Positions 7,971 to 15,802 of a stretch of DNA of 38,684 bases are shown here, piece by piece (the first letter of the stretch is position 1; the number at the start of each line of letters is the position of its first letter). Below the pieces are notes generated by a model, which made no database searches, was not told the DNA's origin, and worked only from the letters and a program-made list of their open reading frames with translations. The stretch covers positions 1-38,684 of IMG/VR virus record IMGVR_UViG_3300045286_000083. One strand, written 5' to 3'. Both the position numbers and the translations under genes were made by a program. Source of the stretch: a virus.

Positions 7971-9845
7971 TCACCCCCTCCAGGTCTTCATCGCCCACGC
8001 GGTCTCGGCGCTCTGCTTGCGGGCGAGCTCGTGGTGGTCGGTGATGCCGTAGAAGTTGTTGACCTGCTGCAGACCGGGCCCCTGCGGGGCGGCGTTCGAC
8101 AGTTCGTCGCGCACCACTTGGCGCATCAACTCCTCCGGGGTGACGATCTCCGGGTTCGACGCCGCACCCGGGTATTCGCCGCCGACGAACATCGTCGGAC
8201 CGGTGAGCACGCCACCCTTGGCGAGGTGCGGCAGGATGGAGATGGTGCCACCACCGATGTCGCCGACGCCGAGGATGTGGATCTTCGGCAGTTTGAACGT
8301 CGCCTTGTCGGCGAGCCAGTTCCATGCCGACTTCATACCGTCCCACAGCGACTTGATCGCGTCGGAGCCCAGGTTCCACAGCTTCGTCGCGAACCCGGAG
8401 AGGGCGTTGCCGATTTTGCCGGGGATGCCGGTGATGAACGACCAGCCGGCGTTCCAGGCGTCCTGGAGGCCGTTCCACAGGTACTGCATCGCGGACTGCG
8501 CCAGGTTGTAGAGCTTCACCGCGAGGTTCGACAGGCCGTCGAGCATCTTCTTGGGGAGGCCCTTCACGAAGTCAACCGCGGTGGTGATGTTGTTCGAGAT
8601 GACGGTGACCAGCCCGTGCCAGGCGGCGGACACGGCGGCCTTGATGACCTTCCACGCCGCCGACAGCAGGTTGGTGATCAGGTTCAGCGCCTCGGACAGG
8701 ATGCTCTTGATGGCGTCCCATACGCCACCGAAGATGTCCTTGATCCCGTTCCACACCTTGCCCCAGTCGCCGTGGATGATGCCGGTGATCACTTCGATGA
8801 TGCCGTGGATGAACTCCATGGCGGCCTGCACGATGCCCTTGATGAACGACCAGGCGTGCTCGATGACCGACATGATGTTGTCGCCGAAGTGCGACCAGAT
8901 GGCCTTGATCACCTGCACCGTGGTCTCGATGACCTGGCGGACGAAGTTGATCGCCTTCTGCACGTCGGCCTTGATCGTGTCCCAGTGGTTGCGGATCCAT
9001 CCCGCCAGCCACGACACCACTTCACCGATGGCATGGAACACGGGCTGCAGCCCCTGCATCACGCGCTTCACGACCGCGACCGCGGCCGGCATGTGCTCGG
9101 CGAGCCAGCCGGTCAGCTTGGCGACGACCGGCAGCAGATACTGCCCGATCTGCACCTTGATGCCCTCCATCGCCGCGTGCATCTGACGCTGCGCGACGGT
9201 GTTCTTGCGCATCGAATCGACGCCATCCTGACCGATGGTGACGCCGAACTTGTCGGCCTCGTCGCCGAGCTCCTTCAGCCCGGCGCTGCCCTTGTTGAGC
9301 ATCGGGATCAGGTCGGCGCCGGTGCGGCCGAACAGCTGCATGGCGAGCGCGTTCTTCTCGACACCGTCGGGCATCTTGGCGAAGACGTCCGCGGCGTTGC
9401 CGAGGATCTGCGACATCGACAGCATGTGGCCCTGGGCGTCGCGGGTCGCGATGCCGTGCTCTTCAAACGCTTTCGAGTTCGCCGCCGCACCCTTCGACAG
9501 GCGCAAGATCGCCTTGTTCAACCCGTCGGCCGAGACCCCGGACTCCTGTGCCTCGAACGCGAGCCGGCTCATCGACTGCGCGCCCTCACCGGTGAGCCGT
9601 TCCAGCTTCGACACCTGACCGGCAAGATCCGAATAGGTCTTGATGCTGTCACCGGCGAACGCCACCGCGGCGCCGCCGACGGCCGCCAGACCGCCCGCTG
9701 CCGCCAGACCAAGGCCACCGAAGTGCGACTTGCCGGCGCTCTCGGTGTCCTGCATCTCCTTGCGGGCTTCGGACATCTTCGACTTGAAGCCCTCGATGGA
9801 GGCCTTCAGTTCCGCGACGACCGGCGGCAACATCTGTCCGCTCAC
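7971..9845 (-). CDS. Tail tape measure protein
   Basis: 624 aa, GTG start behind AGGAGG. The N-terminal coil (AELKASIEGFKSKMSEARKE) and a glycine/alanine hydrophobic segment (about residues 43-65) lead into TMP-like helical sequence with FGRTGADLIPMLNKG. The middle has repeated Trp-containing helices (IKAIWSHFGDN; WSFIKGIVQAAMEF; WGKVWNGIKDIFGGVWDAI; AWNAGWSFITGIPGKI). The C-terminus may be processed. By the usual 0.15 nm per residue the tail would be about 90-95 nm. It lies between the gp10-like protein and the Dit-like gene. Confidence 0.93.
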   Translation of the reverse strand: MSGQMLPPVVAELKASIEGFKSKMSEARKEMQDTESAGKSHFGGLGLAAAGGLAAVGGAAVAFAGDSIKTYSDLAGQVSKLERLTGEGAQSMSRLAFEAQESGVSADGLNKAILRLSKGAAANSKAFEEHGIATRDAQGHMLSMSQILGNAADVFAKMPDGVEKNALAMQLFGRTGADLIPMLNKGSAGLKELGDEADKFGVTIGQDGVDSMRKNTVAQRQMHAAMEGIKVQIGQYLLPVVAKLTGWLAEHMPAAVAVVKRVMQGLQPVFHAIGEVVSWLAGWIRNHWDTIKADVQKAINFVRQVIETTVQVIKAIWSHFGDNIMSVIEHAWSFIKGIVQAAMEFIHGIIEVITGIIHGDWGKVWNGIKDIFGGVWDAIKSILSEALNLITNLLSAAWKVIKAAVSAAWHGLVTVISNNITTAVDFVKGLPKKMLDGLSNLAVKLYNLAQSAMQYLWNGLQDAWNAGWSFITGIPGKIGNALSGFATKLWNLGSDAIKSLWDGMKSAWNWLADKATFKLPKIHILGVGDIGGGTISILPHLAKGGVLTGPTMFVGGEYPGAASNPEIVTPEELMRQVVRDELSNAAPQGPGLQQVNNFYGITDHHELARKQSAETAWAMKTWRG

Positions 9846-9855
9846 GGGGCGCCTC

Positions 9856-10263
9856 CTACTGTTCGCCTCCCCGCCACGCCTTGATGAACGCGTCGATGAA
9901 GCGGTTGCCGACCCGCTTCAACGCGGGCGACAGGTACGGGTGCGGGGCAGCCGAATGGGCGCCACGCTTGCCGAGCTCGACCCGTCGCGCATACTCGACG
10001 CCCTGCGGGCCGACTTGGATGCTGTACTCGGGGAAGCCTTTCACCACCGGCGTCGCCTGCACGCTGCCGACGAGCTTGCCGCTGCGGTTCGTCGGGCCCG
10101 GCGGACCGGTGAACGACTGGCCGGTCTCGGCGATGAGCAGCTTCGCCGCTTCCTCAAGCGCGGTGATCGTCGCCGCCTCCATGTCCTTCACCAGGTGGTC
10201 GAACGCTGCGAAGAATGCCGCGTCCTTGAAGTCGAACTTCACCTCATCAGCCACGGCGACCAC
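9856..10263 (-). CDS. HK97 gp10-like tail-completion protein
   Basis: 135 aa (132 if the GTG at 10254 is used). The layout matches the HK97 gp10 / tail-terminator-adaptor group: N-terminal helix (FFAAFDHLVKDMEAATITAL), RSGKLVGSVQATPVV, IQVGPQGVEYARRVELGKRG, HPYLSPALKRV and a terminal helix. Such proteins normally sit in the head-tail connector cluster; here the gene lies between the tail chaperone and the tape measure. It overlaps the end of the chaperone downstream frame by 17 or 8 nt. Confidence 0.72.
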   Translation of the reverse strand: MVAVADEVKFDFKDAAFFAAFDHLVKDMEAATITALEEAAKLLIAETGQSFTGPPGPTNRSGKLVGSVQATPVVKGFPEYSIQVGPQGVEYARRVELGKRGAHSAAPHPYLSPALKRVGNRFIDAFIKAWRGGEQ

Positions 10264-10492
10264 CGCCCCACATCGAGTTCAAGCGGGCGTTCTCGCGTTC
10301 GACCGCTGCCGCCTCTTCGATCGAATACAGACGGATCAGCCAGTCGCACAGGTCGGCGGGTGCGGCGTCGATCTCGGCGAGCGTCCAGCCGGTGATCTTG
10401 ACGAGCAGATAGATCCGCCATTCGTCCGGCAGCGGGTTCCTGGCGGTGATGCTGTGCCCTCGCAGCGCTTGCTCGACACGCCGCGAGGTCAC
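10247..10492 (-). CDS. Tail assembly chaperone, downstream frame (-1 frameshift extension)
   Basis: This frame is open through the end of the preceding tail gene and could be read two ways. A -1 slip at the five-G run (10509-10513) would join it to the upstream chaperone as a roughly 210-aa product ending LNSMWGGGRRG. Alternatively a GTG at 10492 in a GTGA overlap gives an 81-aa protein. The frame relation is exactly -1, matching the G/GT arrangement of siphovirus tail chaperones. The sequence is helical (DEWRIYLLVKITGWTLAEID), typical of the T part that recruits the tape measure. Confidence 0.75.
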   Translation of the reverse strand: MTSRRVEQALRGHSITARNPLPDEWRIYLLVKITGWTLAEIDAAPADLCDWLIRLYSIEEAAAVERENARLNSMWGGGRRG

Positions 10493-10878
10493 GTAGGGGA
10501 ATTGCGGTCCCCCGGAGTCGGTTCGTCGAACGCGACGCCCATCAGCGCACCGACGTATGGTGCCGACAGCGCCTGCAGGGCGTCGTAGTCGGGGCCCGGC
10601 AGGTCGAGCAGCCGATCGACGGTCAGCGTCTCGCCGTCGGCGAGGAACGAGGCCGCGGCGACGATGCCGACGATGCACAGGTCGTTGAGTCCGAGCATGA
10701 TCGCCATGTCGTCGTCCGACATGTCGGTGACGTCCTGCTGGCTGTCGAGCCGCGCCCGGGTGTCCGGGGTGAGCTTGAGGATCTGCAGGCGCACCGGGCG
10801 CCGGTCGCGTTCACGGATCTCGCTGCGGTCCTTGAACTCGACCCAGCCACCCGACGGCAGGTTGTGGCGCTCGCTCAT
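10489..10878 (-). CDS. Tail assembly chaperone (G-like)
   Basis: 129 aa. The ATG overlaps the major tail protein stop in ATGA. It opens MSERHNLPSGGWVEFKDRSE and continues with a helical acidic region (DDDMAIMLGLNDLCIVG) and a short C-terminus at the slip site. Position after the major tail protein and before the tape measure, together with an overlapping -1 frame, identifies it as the tail assembly chaperone. Normal termination is TGA at 10489-10491. Confidence 0.82.
   Translation of the reverse strand: MSERHNLPSGGWVEFKDRSEIRERDRRPVRLQILKLTPDTRARLDSQQDVTDMSDDDMAIMLGLNDLCIVGIVAAASFLADGETLTVDRLLDLPGPDYDALQALSAPYVGALMGVAFDEPTPGDRNSPT
10509..10513 (-). promoter_or_regulatory. Probable -1 ribosomal frameshift site
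   Basis: The minus strand reads CCG GGG GAC in the upstream frame, a run of five G. A tRNA on GGG can re-pair perfectly after a -1 step. Shifting gives GGA CCG CAA TTC, entering the open downstream frame. It is not a textbook X-XXY-YYZ heptamer, and a +1 slip is also chemically possible, but only -1 leads to the conserved chaperone position. Confidence 0.6.
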
Positions 10879-11840
10879 GCGTACGTACCCGACGGCTTCG
10901 AGTTCGTGATCGAGAACTTCACCTGGCCGTAGCCACCCGAGGCGCCGACGTCGGTGGTGTTCGCGACCGCCACGTACTCGATCTCGGTGGTGATGTAGTC
11001 CTTGCCGCGCTTGACGTCGGCCGTCTTGTACTGCGGCTTCGTCATCGTCACCTGCACGACGTTCGTGCCCGACGTCCACGACAACACGATCGCCGCCTGC
11101 GTCGACTGCAGCATGCGCTGCAGTTCGGTGTCGTCCTCGTGGACGAACGTCAGCTTGCCGGACACGCCGAGCGGGCCGACCCAGATCTGGTAGGGCGCCT
11201 GCGTGCCGTCGACGGTGTGAATCGGGGTGCCGGCGCGCTTCAAGTTCATCTGCCCGGACTCCATGAACAGCTTTGATGAGCCGCCGATGGTGAGCGTGCC
11301 CAGGTAGGCGGGCAGCGGGGTGACCGTCGAGAACGACGCGGTCGGCTTCGCGACCTGCGCCGACTGGAAGCCGAGCGTCTTGGCGGTCCACTCGAACATG
11401 CCGTCGCCCTGCCACTTGAGCGACAGGTCGGTGAACTGGCAGCCCGGCTGCCGGCGAGCCGGCGTGCCGCCGGAGAGGCCGTAGAAGTCGGTGAGGCTGT
11501 AGCTGACCGGCTGTCCGTCGCCCGAGTTCTTGACACCGATGGCGTGCGTGAACGGACCGATGCCGCTGGTGCTGACGTCGCCCATGATGCCAGCGATCGG
11601 GTAACCGATCGTGTCGGGGAACACGTCGCCGGCGAGGTCGAACGACGCGGACGCCGGACCGGCGACCTCGTTGTAGATGTCGACCATCGCGCCGCGCATG
11701 CCGGTGTCCTCGAAGTACATGATCGTGTCGGACGGGTCGATGCTCTTCACCGGGATGAAGTCGGTGGCGGCGGCAGCGGTGCCCTTCGTGGTCTCCTTGG
11801 CGATGCCAAGGAAGGACAGGTTGGTGGGGTTCGCGGTCAC
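10875..11840 (-). CDS. Major tail (tube) protein
   Basis: 321 aa, GTG start overlapping the previous stop. N-terminal KETTKGTAAAATDFIPVKSI, a long beta domain and a C-terminal Ig-like part (TTEIEYVAVANTTDVGASGG) fit the siphovirus major tail protein family. Position between the head-tail connectors and the tail chaperones agrees. It should polymerise into the tail tube. Confidence 0.88.
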   Translation of the reverse strand: MTANPTNLSFLGIAKETTKGTAAAATDFIPVKSIDPSDTIMYFEDTGMRGAMVDIYNEVAGPASASFDLAGDVFPDTIGYPIAGIMGDVSTSGIGPFTHAIGVKNSGDGQPVSYSLTDFYGLSGGTPARRQPGCQFTDLSLKWQGDGMFEWTAKTLGFQSAQVAKPTASFSTVTPLPAYLGTLTIGGSSKLFMESGQMNLKRAGTPIHTVDGTQAPYQIWVGPLGVSGKLTFVHEDDTELQRMLQSTQAAIVLSWTSGTNVVQVTMTKPQYKTADVKRGKDYITTEIEYVAVANTTDVGASGGYGQVKFSITNSKPSGTYA

Positions 11841-12064
11841 GGCTGCGGCTCCTCAGCGGGCTGATCGACGGTGGGTTCGTCGTTGACGTACGTGGCGGTG
11901 ATGGCGTCCGGCGACAGCTGCTGCACGGGCTGCAGGCGCGGGTGGTCGACGTCGAACCCGTCGAGGTCGACGACGTCGCCCGGGTTGCAGACGAGCGACC
12001 CGGTCGCGGTGACGATCGACGGGAACACCTCGGTGTCGATGCCGGTGAACTGGTAGCTGCCCAT
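11837..12064 (-). CDS. Small head-tail/tail protein of unknown family
   Basis: 75 aa, ATG with GAGGAGG upstream. It opens MGSYQFTGIDTEVFPSIVTA and includes PGDVVDLDGFDVDHPRLQPV, a beta-rich core, and ends in an acidic Pro tail (PTVDQPAEEPQP). Short proteins with PGD(x)VD motifs commonly precede the major tail protein in actinophages. Function is unknown. It overlaps the major tail gene by 4 nt, suggesting coupling. Confidence 0.7.
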   Translation of the reverse strand: MGSYQFTGIDTEVFPSIVTATGSLVCNPGDVVDLDGFDVDHPRLQPVQQLSPDAITATYVNDEPTVDQPAEEPQP

Positions 12065-12076
12065 GTCGGAGCCTCC

Positions 12077-12574
12077 TCAGGCTTGGAACCATTCGCTGGC
12101 GGTGAGCGTGAGCGCACCCCAGGTTTCGACGCCGTTCGCGGTCAGGTCCGGGTCGCCGAAACGCCCGTCGATCTCCTGCCCCCACTGCCACAGCGCGCCA
12201 CCGCACGTCGGGTCGGCGCGGATCTTCACCTTCAACGCGTCGATGACGGCGTCGAAGTTCGCCATCGCGTCGATCATGGCGTCACCGCCGACGGTCTGCG
12301 ATGGGGCGACCCAGCGGTGAAACAGGTTCAGTTCGACCTCGTGGTCGACGCGCTTCCATCCGCCGGCGACCGCCGGGGACGTCTTGCGCATCTCAGGGCT
12401 GGCGACGATGTGGACGACGAGCGCCGCGCCGCCGCCGGCACCGATGGCGCTGCTGGCGAAGAACGCCGCAGCGGGGATGATCTTCGGGTAGCTGGTGTAG
12501 ACCGTGTTGATGCCGGTGACCGCGGGTGGCGCCAGGTACGCAGCGATCCCGGCGCGTACCGTCGCCCGGCTCAT
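12077..12574 (-). CDS. Head-tail connector / tail-terminator-like protein
   Basis: 165 aa from ATG 12574, overlapping the previous stop in ATGA. It opens MSRATVRAGIAAYLAPPAVT and continues with IPAAAFFASSAIGAG, WKRVDHEVELNLFHRWVAPS and MIDAMANFDAVIDALKVKI. The pattern of a helix, beta strands and a final helix is like tail-terminator or minor head-tail proteins that sit here in siphoviruses. The longer open frame upstream is a shadow of the connector gene. Confidence 0.7.
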   Translation of the reverse strand: MSRATVRAGIAAYLAPPAVTGINTVYTSYPKIIPAAAFFASSAIGAGGGAALVVHIVASPEMRKTSPAVAGGWKRVDHEVELNLFHRWVAPSQTVGGDAMIDAMANFDAVIDALKVKIRADPTCGGALWQWGQEIDGRFGDPDLTANGVETWGALTLTASEWFQA

Positions 12575-13395
12575 CGGACACGCTCGTAAGCGGACAGGAT
12601 GCTGGCGGCGAGCGACAGTTGCGACCGCACCGTCGGATCGAAGCTGCCGGGCAACGGCAGGTCGGTCGGCGCGCTGGTCGCCATGACGAGCGCGCCGGAG
12701 CCGACCGGGGTGCCGCGCAGGAACGCGTTCGTCACCATGATCGCCACCTGCTTGATGTCGCCGGGCAGCATCGACACGCAGGCGCCGGCGGTGTGCGCGT
12801 TGACGGTGGCGCTGCAGGTGACGTTCGAGCCGGACACACCGGTGAGCGTCACCGTCTCCGTCTTGTCGGCGTCGTAGATCGTCAGTTGGCTGCCGATCGC
12901 GAACGCGCCCAGGGAGGGGGAGAACCCGGTGACGTCCGCGACCGGCAACGACGTGGCACCGGCGGTGGTCGAACCGGTGAGCGTGGTGTTGCCCCAGCCG
13001 GACACGTACGTCGGTTGTACGACGACGTTGCCCTGCCAGTAGACCGGCACCTGGAACTGGCCGCGTTCGATCCAGGCGCCCGAGATGTCGACGAGCGACA
13101 GGTCGGACGCTTCGGTGCCGACCTTGAGCGATACCAGCTGGTTCAGCGGCCCGATGTCGGGGTGCAGCGAGAGCAGGTTCGTCGCTGGCGGCACGTAGCT
13201 GGAGAGGATCTGCGTGTGCTGCGCGGCGACGAGCGGCTGGTTGCACTGGTTGTCGATCCAGCCGCTCGCGCGAGCGATGACGTTGACGAGCTCGGCGGTC
13301 TGCGCGTTGGCGTTCGCGTTCCCGTACACGAGGTTCAGGGTGTCGGCGCCGGTGGGTGCGTTACGGAACTCGGTTGCGGTCAAGTAGGCGCCCAC
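12571..13395 (-). CDS. Head-tail connector, gp6-like, with beta-domain insertion
   Basis: 274 aa, GTG start. The N-terminal helices (YLTATEFRNAPTGADTL ... IARASGWIDNQCNQPLVAAQ) and the C-terminal helices (IKQVAIMVTNAFLRG ... LAASILSAYERVR) form a gp6-like head-tail adaptor. Between them (about residues 135-205) is a small all-beta insertion (TTAGATSLPVADVTGF; GSQLTIYDADKTETVTLTG), a domain type found widely in phage structural proteins. The insertion is likely exposed at the neck. Confidence 0.75.
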   Translation of the reverse strand: MGAYLTATEFRNAPTGADTLNLVYGNANANAQTAELVNVIARASGWIDNQCNQPLVAAQHTQILSSYVPPATNLLSLHPDIGPLNQLVSLKVGTEASDLSLVDISGAWIERGQFQVPVYWQGNVVVQPTYVSGWGNTTLTGSTTAGATSLPVADVTGFSPSLGAFAIGSQLTIYDADKTETVTLTGVSGSNVTCSATVNAHTAGACVSMLPGDIKQVAIMVTNAFLRGTPVGSGALVMATSAPTDLPLPGSFDPTVRSQLSLAASILSAYERVR

Positions 13396-13428
13396 GGGTC
13401 ACCCCCTTCAGTGCACGGGATGCGGCGA

Positions 13429-13617
13429 TCAGGCCGCGGCGAGGATGACGCCGGTCTCCGGGTCGACCTTGAAGGTGCCGAGGTCACCGACCACGCACTC
13501 CTCGACGCCGAAGCCGACAAAGCGGCCCAGCGGGTAGTCCTGCGGCAACGCCGGAGCCGGCGCAGCCTCCTCGACGACCTCGTCGACGGCGTCAGGGGTG
13601 TCAGCGTTCTTGGGCAT
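13429..13617 (-). CDS. Small acidic protein, unknown
   Basis: 62 aa from ATG 13617 with AAGGAG upstream. An acidic, disordered-looking N-terminal half (DTPDAVDEVVEEAAPAPA) is followed by a small beta part (FVGFGVEECVVGDLGTFKVD). It lies between the head-tail connector and the zinc-ribbon-like gene. I do not recognise it; a minor head or neck role is possible by location. Confidence 0.6.
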   Translation of the reverse strand: MPKNADTPDAVDEVVEEAAPAPALPQDYPLGRFVGFGVEECVVGDLGTFKVDPETGVILAAA

Positions 13618-13879
13618 GTTGATGCTCCTTGGGGATGGCGGGGCGCTCGCAGGCGCCCCCGCAGCGACCGCATGTGCGGAAGAAACCGTGAAAGCCGCAC
13701 GCCTGGCAGATGAAGCCTTCGGCGCCACGCGGCTGGTTCGCGGGATAAAAGCACTCGTCGTGCTTCACGAGATCTCGGGCGACGTGCGACGGCACGTCGA
13801 GGATGCCGTCCTTGGCGATGTAGCGCCGGCCACCGTGGTCGATGCCGGCGATCGCCGCCTGCGGAACGCACACCTTCAC
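13601..13879 (-). CDS. Small zinc-ribbon-like protein
   Basis: 92 aa from GTG 13879 with AAGGAG upstream. Two CxxC pairs (ICQAC and CGRC, then GGAC) near the C-terminus look like a zinc ribbon. The middle has a basic segment (GGRRYIAKDGILDVPSHVAR). It lies directly downstream of the capsid gene and its hairpin, and its end overlaps the next gene by 17 nt. Function unknown. Confidence 0.65.
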   Translation of the reverse strand: MKVCVPQAAIAGIDHGGRRYIAKDGILDVPSHVARDLVKHDECFYPANQPRGAEGFICQACGFHGFFRTCGRCGGACERPAIPKEHQHAQER

Positions 13880-13906
13880 AGGGGTACTCCTTCGATGAGG
13901 ACGCGC

Positions 13907-13944
13907 GGCCAGCACCACCCGCGTGAGGTCGGGTGGTGCTGGCC
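13907..13944 (-). terminator. Perfect 15-bp stem hairpin after the major capsid gene
   Basis: GGCCAGCACCACCCG (13907-13921) pairs perfectly with 13930-13944, leaving an 8-nt loop. It lies 21 nt beyond the capsid stop. There is no T-run after it on the minus strand, so it may be a partial terminator or an mRNA-stabilising end that raises capsid expression relative to downstream genes. GC-rich actinobacterial terminators often lack a U-tract. Confidence 0.6.
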
Positions 13945-13965
13945 TACGTCAGCAGCTGGTCAGGA

Positions 13966-15765
13966 TCAGCGCGGGGCGATGCCCATGAGCGCACCCGAGA
14001 ACATCGGGGCGGCGTGGATCAGCGCGTTGAACCAGTAGGTCGACACGTCGTACGTGTTCGAGATCACCGGCCAGTTGATCGCCATGTAGTCCTGCGGACC
14101 AGCGACGTACGTGGTGTTCGACACCTCGCTGTTCGGGATCGGCAGCTGCTCCGACATCACCAGCGCGACGCCCTGGTTGAAGTACGGGTGGACGTTGATG
14201 TCCAGCAGGTCGCCGGTCAGCTCGTTGTAGATGCCCGACACCATGCCGCCCAGCTTGTAGCTGGGGTCGTTCGGGTTGAGCGCCGTCCCCGCCTGGCTGG
14301 TGTAGATGAACGCCGGGTTCGTCGACGCGCCGATCTTGAGGGCGTCCGACAGCTGCTTGCGGTCCAGCGCGTGCAGCCACACCACGTTCGGACGGGCCTT
14401 CACGCCCGAACCGCCGGTGATGGTGCCGGTCACGTTGTTGACGCCGCCGACGTACAGCGCGGCGAACAGGTTCTGGAACTCGACACCTGGGTTCGACGTC
14501 GAGAAACCCTGCGCGGCGCCGCCGAGCGGGCTCACGTTCAGGATGCCGCCCGAGCGTGCCGGGTCCAGCTGCACGGTGAGCAGACCGTCGTAGGCGTTCG
14601 CCGACGACGTCGTGTCCGCACCGGGTGCGGTCGTGCCGGTGATGATCGCACCGCCGGTGCCGCCACCGGTGAACTGCAGGGTGAACCCGGCCTGCGTGTA
14701 GCCGCTGGCGAAGCCGCTGGTGCCGGAGAACACGGCGCTGCGACCGTACTGGTAGTAGTTCGTGGCGTCGATCGACGCGTACACCACGTAGCCGGTCACG
14801 CCAGCCGGGACCGAACCGGCGGTCACGGTGATGTCCACGACCTTGCCGGTCGCAGCCGACATGCCGGTGATCGCCGACGACGCAGCCGACGCAGCCGACG
14901 TGCCGAAGATGCCTTCCCAGGCGATCTTAAACGTGAGGCTGGCGATGTTCGCCGTGTTGCCGACCTCACCGGTGTTGGCGGTGCGGACGGTGCCGGTGAA
15001 GTTGCCGACCGTCGGCGCGCTCGGGGCGCCCAGGTAGACGCCGGCGTCGGTACCGCGACCGCCGATCAACGCCAGTTCTTCGGCGAGCATCGACGCGAGC
15101 AGCAGCGACGTCTGCGACAGCTGGCGAGGATCCTGGAAGCCCTGACCGGCGAACTCCGCCGACCACAGCACGCTATCGGACAGACCGCCCTGCTTGTAGT
15201 TGAACGTGACGTCGGCCGCGTTGTAGCTGATCTTCTTCGGGCGCTGCAGCGTCAGACCGGCGAACGTGTCGGTCGTCGTGTCGGCCAGGAACGGCGACAG
15301 GCGGGCGACGCCGCCGGTGCCGGAGTTGCTGATGCCGGTGATCTGCTTGATGCGCCGGGTGAGACCCTGACCCTTGACGCGCGGGGTGCGGTTGCGGACC
15401 GGCGTGTAGGCCGGGATGAGGAACTTCGCCGGGGCCTCGAGGTCGTACGGCACGAGACCGGTCGACAGCGGGCTGGTGATCGAGATGTCCTTCGTCAGGT
15501 CGGCGTCGATCTTCGACAGCGAGTCGCGCAAGCTGACGAGCGTGTCGGCGCCCACCGTCTTCGTGATCTCCTGGACGGCGGCCGTCTTCACGGCGTCGCG
15601 ACCGGCGGTCCACGTGGCGGTGGCCTGATCGAACGCCATCTCGGCGTTCATGCGGGCGTTGCGGACGAGCGCAGACTTGTCGAGGGCGTCCTTGTACTCC
15701 TCGAAGCGGCGGGCACGCTCGACCTCCGGCAGACCCGGGAACAGGGTCGATGCGGTGATGGTCAT
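13966..15765 (-). CDS. Major capsid protein (HK97-like fold) with Ig/Fn3-like insertion
   Basis: 599 aa, ATG 15765 with AAAGGA upstream. N-terminal helices (about residues 10-60) precede the HK97-type core (FLIPAYTPVRNRTPRVKGQG; ISYNAADVTFNYKQGGLSDS; QTSLLLASMLAEELALIGG; the closing NEL...DILDINVHPYFN-like region). At about 300-365 there is an Ig/Fn3-like insertion (VDITVTAGSVPAGVTGYVVY ... QAGFTLQFTGGG), a decoration common in siphovirus capsids. It follows the protease-scaffold gene. The size is large because of the insertion. Confidence 0.88.
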   Translation of the reverse strand: MTITASTLFPGLPEVERARRFEEYKDALDKSALVRNARMNAEMAFDQATATWTAGRDAVKTAAVQEITKTVGADTLVSLRDSLSKIDADLTKDISITSPLSTGLVPYDLEAPAKFLIPAYTPVRNRTPRVKGQGLTRRIKQITGISNSGTGGVARLSPFLADTTTDTFAGLTLQRPKKISYNAADVTFNYKQGGLSDSVLWSAEFAGQGFQDPRQLSQTSLLLASMLAEELALIGGRGTDAGVYLGAPSAPTVGNFTGTVRTANTGEVGNTANIASLTFKIAWEGIFGTSAASAASSAITGMSAATGKVVDITVTAGSVPAGVTGYVVYASIDATNYYQYGRSAVFSGTSGFASGYTQAGFTLQFTGGGTGGAIITGTTAPGADTTSSANAYDGLLTVQLDPARSGGILNVSPLGGAAQGFSTSNPGVEFQNLFAALYVGGVNNVTGTITGGSGVKARPNVVWLHALDRKQLSDALKIGASTNPAFIYTSQAGTALNPNDPSYKLGGMVSGIYNELTGDLLDINVHPYFNQGVALVMSEQLPIPNSEVSNTTYVAGPQDYMAINWPVISNTYDVSTYWFNALIHAAPMFSGALMGIAPR

Positions 15766-15802
15766 GATGGTCCTTTGCAGGTGATGGGGGGTGTCGTGAA
15801 GG

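Noticed and set aside
8031-9884. 617-aa plus-strand ORF
   Set aside because: It is antisense to the tape measure gene; its Arg/His/Val-rich composition is typical of shadow frames in GC-rich coding DNA, and it has no neighbours in its direction.
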